Assembly: GCA_005889225.1 (NCBI GenBank)
Contig: VBEW01000079.1
Coordinates: forward strand, 1-40,876
Direction: 5' to 3'
Origin: Chloroflexota bacterium
GTDB lineage: Bacteria > Chloroflexota > Dormibacteria > CF-121
DNA: 40,876 nucleotides
This document shows, piece by piece, positions 32,215 to 40,876 of the stretch. The notes beneath the pieces are model-generated. The model saw nothing but the letters and a program-made list of their open reading frames with translations, was not told where the DNA came from and searched no databases. Positions within the stretch are counted from its first letter, which is position 1, and each line of letters opens with the position of its first letter. The translations under genes and the position numbers were made by a program.

Positions 32215-33645
32215 GTGGGCGAGCGCCTGGCCTCCAAGACCTTGCGCAACAGCGCGCTGGTCGTGGGAGCGCGAGCCCTGGCCAAGCTCGCGGTGTTTGC
32301 GGTCGTGGTGCTCCTCGTGCGTCACCTCGGTGACGAGCGCTACGGGCGGTTCGCCACGGTGGTCGTCTATGTGACCCTGGTCGGCGTGGTGGCGGATCTC
32401 GGTTTGCAGACCGTCTTCATTCGGGACGTCTCGCGCGATCGCCGCGAGTTCCGCCGTTACCTCTCAAATCTCGTCGCTACGCGCTTCGTCCTGTCGGTGG
32501 CCGCGCTCGTTGTTCTGGCGGGTGCGCTCCGCCTCTTCGCCCCCATCCTCTTTCCCTACACGATCGCGGCCTTTACGCTGCTGCTCACCACCAGCTATTC
32601 GAGCCTGCTGCGCGCGGTCTTCTACATCCGTGGCCGGCTGATCTACGAGGCGGTTGCGATTATCGCTGAGGCGATCCTCCTCCTGGGCCTGACCTTGCTG
32701 GCGATCAACCGGGGGGCCAGCTGGGATGCCTTCCTCTGGGTCTACTCGGCAGGCTACCTCTTCACCTGCCTGTTCGCGATCGCGATCATCCGCTGGCGCT
32801 GGAACGAGCCCATCGAGCCGCGCCTCGACCCCGCCTTTGTCCGCCGCTTGCTGGCGGCCGGCATGCCGCTCGCGCTGGGCTTCACGATCACAACCATCTA
32901 CGCCCAGGTCGATGTCGTCCTCCTCCAGGTGCTCAAAGGATTCCAGATGGTCGGCTGGTACGCCGCCGCCAACCGATTCGTCGACGCCGTCGCCTGGATT
33001 CCCCAGTCGGCGATGGGCGCCGTCTTCCCGGCGCTCTCACTGGTGGCGGCGACGGAAACCCGGCGGCTGGTCTTTGCCTACGAGAAGTCCTTCAAGATGC
33101 TGGCGATCATCGCCCTTCCGCTGGCCGTTGGCATCGGCGTCACGGCCGACTCCCTCGTGACACTCGCGTTCGGTCACGGCTTCGCGCAGTCGATCCCTGC
33201 GCTGCGCATCCTTGCCCCGTCCATCGCGTTGCTGTTCGTCAACAACGCCTTCATCTACACGCTCACCGCCATCAATCGCCAGATCGATTTCACCCGGCTT
33301 TCGCTCGCCACCCTGGTCGTCAACATCACGCTCAACCTGGCGCTCATCCCACCCTACGGCTATCTCGGCGCTGCGGCGGCTTCGACCCTGACCGAAGTCG
33401 CGCTCTTTACCGGGGGTCTGTGGCTCCTGCGCCGGCATCTTGCCCCGCTGCGGGTGGTTGGAAGCACGGGGCGAGTGATCGCGAGCGCCGCCGTGATGGG
33501 CGCTGTCCTGTACCCGATCCGCGCGTGGCCGCTCGCTATTGTGGTCGTCATCGGCGCCGCGGTCTACGTGGCGGCGGTGTTCGCTCTGCGGGCGCTCGAT
33601 GCCGAGGAATGGTCGATCCTGCGCTCCGGGCTGATCGTCCGCTAG
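32215..33645 (+). CDS. Polysaccharide/oligosaccharide flippase (MOP superfamily)
   Basis: Wzx-like lipid-linked sugar flippase of 476 aa with about 14 membrane helices. The N-terminus KTLRNSALVVGARALAKLAVF is typical of the PST family. RHLGDERYGRFATVVVYVTL after helix 1 and VDVVLLQVLKGFQMVGWYAAANRFVD at the start of the second half are also typical. It would move undecaprenyl-linked oligosaccharides across the membrane, fitting the glycosyltransferases and sugar-nucleotide genes around it. GTG 32215 follows TAGAAT by 7 nt. Confidence 0.9.
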   Translation: MGERLASKTLRNSALVVGARALAKLAVFAVVVLLVRHLGDERYGRFATVVVYVTLVGVVADLGLQTVFIRDVSRDRREFRRYLSNLVATRFVLSVAALVVLAGALRLFAPILFPYTIAAFTLLLTTSYSSLLRAVFYIRGRLIYEAVAIIAEAILLLGLTLLAINRGASWDAFLWVYSAGYLFTCLFAIAIIRWRWNEPIEPRLDPAFVRRLLAAGMPLALGFTITTIYAQVDVVLLQVLKGFQMVGWYAAANRFVDAVAWIPQSAMGAVFPALSLVAATETRRLVFAYEKSFKMLAIIALPLAVGIGVTADSLVTLAFGHGFAQSIPALRILAPSIALLFVNNAFIYTLTAINRQIDFTRLSLATLVVNITLNLALIPPYGYLGAAAASTLTEVALFTGGLWLLRRHLAPLRVVGSTGRVIASAAVMGAVLYPIRAWPLAIVVVIGAAVYVAAVFALRALDAEEWSILRSGLIVR

Positions 33646-33661
33646 CTAACGGGCCTAACCC

Positions 33662-33667
33662 TAAACT
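33662..33667 (+). promoter_or_regulatory. -10 box TAAACT for the apt-ahcY-metK operon
   Basis: TAAACT, 6 nt before GTG 33674; leaderless spacing. Confidence 0.5.
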
Positions 33668-33673
33668 ACTCGC

Positions 33674-34210
33674 GTGCCAGCAGATGGCGCTATCGTTCGC
33701 GCCCTCGCGGAGAAGATCCGCGATGTGCCGAATTTCCCCAAAGAGGGCATCCTCTTCAAGGACATCACCACCCTCCTCCAGGATGCCGGGGCCTTCAAGC
33801 AGGCGGTCGACATCATGGCGGACACCTACCGCGGGAAGGCGGTCGAGCTGGTGGTCGGCGTCGAGTCGCGCGGGTTCATCTTCGGCGGCGCGCTCGCCTA
33901 CCTGCTCGATGCCGGCTTCGTCCCGGTGCGCAAGGAAGGCAAGCTCCCCGGTCAGAAGATTTCGCAGGCCTACGCGCTCGAGTACGGTTCGGCGGTGCTC
34001 GAGATGCACAAAGATGCGATCAAGCCAGGTCAGGCGGTCGTGATCGTCGATGACCTGCTGGCGACCGGTGGCACGGCGCGGACGACGGCCCGCCTGGTCC
34101 AGCAGCTGGGCGGCAAGGTCGTCGGGATCTCGTTCCTCATCGAACTGAGGTTCCTCAAGGGCGCCGACAACCTGTCCGGATACAACGTCGTTTCCCATTT
34201 GAAGTTCTAG
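33674..34210 (+). CDS. apt: Adenine phosphoribosyltransferase
   Basis: Purine salvage enzyme making AMP from adenine and PRPP, 178 aa. The family opening IRDVPNFPKEGILFKDITTLL, the adenine-site segment VGVESRGFIFGGALAY, the flexible-loop VRKEGKLPGQ and the PRPP motif VVIVDDLLATGGTA are all present. GTG 33674 follows TAAACT by 6 nt. It ends directly before the PfkB kinase ATG, first of a four-gene set centred on S-adenosylmethionine. Confidence 0.96.
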   Translation: MPADGAIVRALAEKIRDVPNFPKEGILFKDITTLLQDAGAFKQAVDIMADTYRGKAVELVVGVESRGFIFGGALAYLLDAGFVPVRKEGKLPGQKISQAYALEYGSAVLEMHKDAIKPGQAVVIVDDLLATGGTARTTARLVQQLGGKVVGISFLIELRFLKGADNLSGYNVVSHLKF

Positions 34211-37601
<3,391 letters not shown>

Positions 37602-37603
<2 letters not shown>

Positions 37604-38564
37604 AAGCCAGACTATCCTCGTTACCGGCATCGACGGCTTCGCCGGGAGCCACCTCTGCGACCTTCTCATCCGCCGCCGCTACTCGGTCCACGGGACGATC
37701 CGGCGTCCGCAGGCGGATCCACGGGCCGAGCTTTCGGCGCAGGTCGTCACCTACCGCGTCGACCTGCTCGACCGGGACGCCGTTGAGGCGCTGGTGCACG
37801 AGGTGCGGCCGCACTGGGTGTTCCACCTGGCGGCGCTGAGCAGCCCGGCGGCGTCGTGGGACGATCCCGGCGGGACGATCGCCACCAACGCCAGCCTCGA
37901 GGCGAACCTGCTGGGTGCACTGGTCCGGCTCGATCCGATGCCCCGGGTGCTGGTGGTGGGATCCGGCGATGAGTACGGCCGGCCGGCCGGCCGACGCCGG
38001 CTCGATGAGAACACCCCCTTGCGTCCGCTCACGCCCTACGGAGTGAGCAAGGTCGCCCAGGACCTGCTCGCGCTGCAGTACCACTTGAGCCATGGGCTGC
38101 CGGCGGTGCGGGTGCGACCCTTCAACCACGCGGGACCGCGCCAGGCCCCGCAGTACGCGATCGCCAGCTTCGCGCAACAGATCGCCCGGATCGAGCTGGG
38201 CAAGCAACCACCGGTGCTGAAGGTGGGCAATCTTCAGGCGCGGCGTGACTTTACCGATGTCCGTGACATCGCACGCGCCTATCTCCTCGCGGTGGCGAAG
38301 GGGAAGCCGGGTGAGGTGTACAACCTCGGCTCGGGATCGGCGTCGCGGTTGCGCGACGTCCTGGCGCGCCTCTTGACGATGACCCGGGCGAAGGTCGCCC
38401 TGGAGGTGGATCCGGGACGGGCGCGCATGGCTGAGGCCGATGTCTACCTCTGCGACGCCCGCCGCTTCCAGCGGCTCACCGGCTGGCGGCCGCGGATTGC
38501 GCTGGACCGCACCCTGCGGGACACGCTCAACTACTGGCGTCGCTCCGAGGGGAGTGCTGTCTGA
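37602..38564 (+). CDS. rmd: GDP-4-keto-6-deoxymannose reductase-like epimerase/dehydratase, start codon not canonical
   Basis: Extended SDR of about 320 aa. The Rossmann motif TILVTGIDGFAGSHL begins four codons after the metK stop, GSGDEYG carries the active-site Ser-equivalent region, and the YxxxK motif is YGVSK. RRDFTDVRDIARAYLLA is the usual sugar-nucleotide epimerase segment. With manC and gmd downstream it most likely makes GDP-D-rhamnose; a related GDP-sugar is possible. No ATG, GTG or TTG lies before the Rossmann motif in frame, and the first one (GTG 37794) would delete cofactor binding. ATC 37614 or a neighbouring codon may initiate, or an indel is present. The stop overlaps the manC ATG. 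Confidence 0.85.
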
Positions 38565-39634
38565 TGGCCCGCCATGTCGTGGTCCTGGCGGGCGGGAGCG
38601 GCACCCGGCTGTGGCCACGCTCGCGCGAGAAGTCGCCCAAGCACCTGCTGGCCTTGCATGGCCGGCAATCGCTGCTGCAGTCGACCGTCGAGCGGGTGCG
38701 CCGACTGACCGAGAACGTCTATGTGGTCACCGAGCGGTCGCAGGTGGAGAGCATCCGAAAGCAGCTACCCCAGCTGGCCGAGACCCAGCTCATCATCGAG
38801 CCGGCGCGGCGCGGCACGGCGTCCGCGCTGGGGCTCGCCGCGACGGTGATCGCGGAGCGCGACCCGCAGGCCACCATGCTCTCCGTCCATGCGGATCACT
38901 ATCTCGGCCACGATGAGGACGCCTACCTGGCGACACTCGACACCGAGGCCCGCTGGGCCGAATCCAGGCGCGCCCTGGTCACGGTTGGCCTGCGTCCGCC
39001 CTACGCATCGACCGCGTTCGGCTACATCCAGGTCGGTCCGCCGCTGGATGGCGTTACCGCACCGGCGGTGTATCGGGTGGTGCGTTTTGTGGAAAAGCCT
39101 GATCTCAAAACCGCCGAAGGCTTTTTAGTATCGGGCTCCTATCTGTGGAACCTGGGACTCTTCAGCTGGCCGGTCGACGTGCTGTTCACCGAGATCGCCA
39201 GCCACGCGCCCGCGCTCCACGAGGGTCTGGAGCGGGTGAGGCAATCGCGCCGGGCCGGACGCCCCGATGAGGCGGACGCCGCCTACACCGCCCTGCCAAC
39301 ACAGGCCATCGACTACGCCGTGCTGGAGCGAACCAGCAACCTGCTCGTCGTCGGCGCGACCTTCGAGTGGCACGATCTCGGATCCTGGGCCGACCTGCAC
39401 GACATCCTGGAACAGGACGAGGCGGGGAACTTCGTCGAGGGTGAGTCGGTGCTCATCGACTCCAAGAACTGCATGATCCACTCTCCGAACAAGCTGGTGG
39501 CCGCCGTGGGGCTGGAGGACATGGTCGTGATCGAGACCGACGACGCCATCCTGATCTGCCCGAAAGCCCGGTCCCAGGATGTCAAGTTGATCGTCGATCG
39601 CCTCAAGCAGATGGGCAAGACGCAATACCTGTGA
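38564..39634 (+). CDS. manC: Mannose-1-phosphate guanylyltransferase
   Basis: Makes GDP-mannose from mannose-1-phosphate and GTP, 356 aa. The nucleotidyltransferase signature is LAGGSGTRLWPRSREKSPKHLL. The sugar-phosphate part has STAFGYIQVGPP, VRFVEKPDLKTAEGFL and YLWNLGLFSWPVDVL, and the C-terminal half has the catalytic-type segment GATFEWHDLGSWADLHDIL. It lacks the C-terminal isomerase domain of bifunctional enzymes. Its ATG overlaps the rmd TGA by one base (TGATG). gmd follows 19 nt after its stop with its own promoter. Confidence 0.95.
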   Translation: MARHVVVLAGGSGTRLWPRSREKSPKHLLALHGRQSLLQSTVERVRRLTENVYVVTERSQVESIRKQLPQLAETQLIIEPARRGTASALGLAATVIAERDPQATMLSVHADHYLGHDEDAYLATLDTEARWAESRRALVTVGLRPPYASTAFGYIQVGPPLDGVTAPAVYRVVRFVEKPDLKTAEGFLVSGSYLWNLGLFSWPVDVLFTEIASHAPALHEGLERVRQSRRAGRPDEADAAYTALPTQAIDYAVLERTSNLLVVGATFEWHDLGSWADLHDILEQDEAGNFVEGESVLIDSKNCMIHSPNKLVAAVGLEDMVVIETDDAILICPKARSQDVKLIVDRLKQMGKTQYL

Positions 39635-39641
39635 CCGTCAT

Positions 39642-39647
39642 TAGACT
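39642..39647 (+). promoter_or_regulatory. -10 box TAGACT for gmd
   Basis: TAGACT, 6 nt before GTG 39654 and adjoining GTG 39648; leaderless spacing picks 39654. Confidence 0.5.
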
Positions 39648-39653
39648 GTGGCC

Positions 39654-40682
39654 GTGACCAAGCGGGCGCTGATCACCGGCATCACCGGCCAGGATGGCTC
39701 CTATCTCGCCGAGCTGCTGCTGGCCAAGGGCTACGAGGTTCACGGCGTCGTGCGCCGCGCGTCGACCATGAACCGCAGCCGGATCGATCACCTCGAGCAC
39801 GGGTCGCCCGGCGACCAGGACGCGGCGCGCCTGGTGCTCCACTACGGGGACATGACCGACTCCGGCGGACTCAACCGGCTGGTGATGACCGCCGAGCCGG
39901 ACGAGATCTACAACCTGGCCGCCCAGAGCCACGTTCACATCTCCTTCGACCAGCCGGAGTACACCGGAAACACGGATGGGCTGGGCACGACCCGGCTGCT
40001 GGAAGCGATTCGGTCAACCCGGCTGCCCACCCGCTTCTATCAGGCCTCGACCTCGGAGATGTTCGGGTTGACGCCCCCGCCGCAGAACGAGCTCAGCCCG
40101 TTTCATCCGCGCAGCCCGTACGCCGTGGCGAAGCTGTATGCGCACTGGATGACGATCAACTACCGCGAGGCGCACGGCCTGTTTGCCTGCAGCGGGATCC
40201 TGTTCAACCACGAATCGCCCCGGCGTGGCGAGAACTTCGTCACTCGGAAGGTGACCCGCGGGGTGGCCGCCATCCTCGCGGGGCGCGCGACCAAACTGCG
40301 GCTGGGGAACCTCGACGCCAGGCGGGATTGGGGACATGCCCGGGACTACGTCGAGGCCATGTGGCTGATGCTGCAGCAGCCAACGCCCGACGATTACGTC
40401 ATCGCCACCGGCGCGCAGCGAAGCATCCGCCAGCTCGCCGAGCTCGCCTTTGGCCTGGCTGGACTCGACTGGGAAAAATATGTCGAGGTCGATCGGGCGT
40501 ACTTGCGGCCGGCCGAAGTGCCCGACTTGTGCGGCGATCCCGCCAAGGCCCGCAACAAGCTGGGGTGGCGGCCCAAGATCGCGTTCGCGGACATGATCCG
40601 CGAGATGCTGGAATCGGACCTCACGGCGCTCGGGGTTCGACCGGCCGATGTGCTGCGCACTCCCTCGGCGAAGGCCAGCTGA
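39654..40682 (+). CDS. gmd: GDP-mannose 4,6-dehydratase
   Basis: Converts GDP-mannose to GDP-4-keto-6-deoxymannose, about 342 aa. Hallmarks are [53 protein letters not shown], the active-site [13 protein letters not shown] with the catalytic Tyr and Lys, and [35 protein letters not shown] is typical of this enzyme. Its product is the substrate of the reductase encoded by rmd. I prefer GTG 39654 over GTG 39648 because the latter abuts the -10 box. Confidence 0.96.
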   Translation: MTKRALITGITGQDGSYLAELLLAKGYEVHGVVRRASTMNRSRIDHLEHGSPGDQDAARLVLHYGDMTDSGGLNRLVMTAEPDEIYNLAAQSHVHISFDQPEYTGNTDGLGTTRLLEAIRSTRLPTRFYQASTSEMFGLTPPPQNELSPFHPRSPYAVAKLYAHWMTINYREAHGLFACSGILFNHESPRRGENFVTRKVTRGVAAILAGRATKLRLGNLDARRDWGHARDYVEAMWLMLQQPTPDDYVIATGAQRSIRQLAELAFGLAGLDWEKYVEVDRAYLRPAEVPDLCGDPAKARNKLGWRPKIAFADMIREMLESDLTALGVRPADVLRTPSAKAS

Positions 40683-40718
40683 CGCCACCGTCCACCGATC
40701 GACCGGCGCCCTGACCGC

Positions 40719-40724
40719 TAGGAT
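40719..40724 (+). promoter_or_regulatory. -10 box TAGGAT for the phosphomannomutase gene
   Basis: TAGGAT predicts a start near 40731. A four-codon frame (GTG GAG AAC GCA TAA, 40736-40750) precedes the gene's TTG 40752. Confidence 0.4.
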
Positions 40725-40751
40725 TAATCACGACCGTGGAGAACGCATAAG

Positions 40752-40876
40752 TTGAGCCTCGAGATCAAGTTCGGGACGGACGGCTGGCGGGGCATCATCG
40801 CCGACGACTTCACCTATGAGTCGGTTCGGGTCGCCACCCAGGGGATTGCCCAGTACCTCATCACCCGGTCGCAGCC
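40752..40876 (+). CDS. Phosphomannomutase/phosphoglucomutase, N-terminus only
   Basis: Forty-one residues before the right edge. [21 protein letters not shown] is the classical opening of the alpha-D-phosphohexomutase superfamily, with the TDGWRG sugar/phosphate loop. With manC and gmd alongside, mannose-6-phosphate to mannose-1-phosphate conversion is likely, but glucose isomers cannot be excluded without the rest of the gene. The start is TTG 40752, with GGAG at 40738-40741 as a distant ribosome site. Confidence 0.85.
   Translation, partial: MSLEIKFGTDGWRGIIADDFTYESVRVATQGIAQYLITRSQ

Overview
The window is GC-rich, densely coded bacterial chromosome with no phage, transposon, integron or CRISPR signature. 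Gene content (LCP protein with LytR_C tail, Ku, nitrobindin, split coenzyme-B12 acyl-CoA mutase with its GTPase, SoxA/BHMT-like enzymes) and promoter style point to a Chloroflexota/Dormibacterota- or actinobacteria-like lineage. This placement is inference; there is no rRNA gene here to test it.

Layout. 1-2.2 kb: a membrane protein running off the left edge, divergent from an LCP wall-polymer ligase. 2.2-6.2 kb: a coupled operon meaB - acyl-CoA mutase large subunit - 29-aa membrane microprotein - B12-binding subunit - MBL hydrolase. The mutase has Phe80/Gln198, the isobutyryl-CoA mutase residues, not the Tyr/Arg of methylmalonyl-CoA mutase. 6.2-14 kb: zinc ribbon, L,D-transpeptidase, ribosomal protein L25, MscS, MFS transporter, VOC protein, RarA, a decayed SRPBCC gene, a DUF2269 protein and a PhnD-like protein without signal peptide. 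14-21 kb: a likely glycine-betaine module made of a cupin, a SoxA-like oxidase, a BHMT-like methyltransferase and an OpuC-type ABC importer. The importer's ATPase gene is followed by two tandem paralogous two-helix membrane proteins. 21-27.8 kb: Ku, an EamA transporter, tRNA-Pro(CGG), tRNA-Arg(CCT), nitrobindin, and an operon of SF1 helicase, DUF1684 protein and SDR. 27.9-33.6 kb: GT2 and GT87-like glycosyltransferases, trpS, a small lipoprotein and a flippase. 33.7-37.6 kb: apt - PfkB kinase - ahcY - metK, an S-adenosylmethionine recycling and purine salvage set. 37.6 kb to the end: rmd - manC - gmd - phosphomannomutase (cut by the edge), consistent with GDP-D-rhamnose synthesis.

The strongest window-wide signal is in the promoters. 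About twenty genes carry a TAnnnT box (TAGAAT, TAGACT, TAAGAT and similar), most of them 6-12 nt before the start codon, with no Shine-Dalgarno. This predicts widespread leaderless transcription and also corrects many start sites. Three genes (rplY, the MFS transporter, rmd) have conserved coding sequence upstream of any ATG, GTG or TTG, so they use an unusual start or contain an indel.
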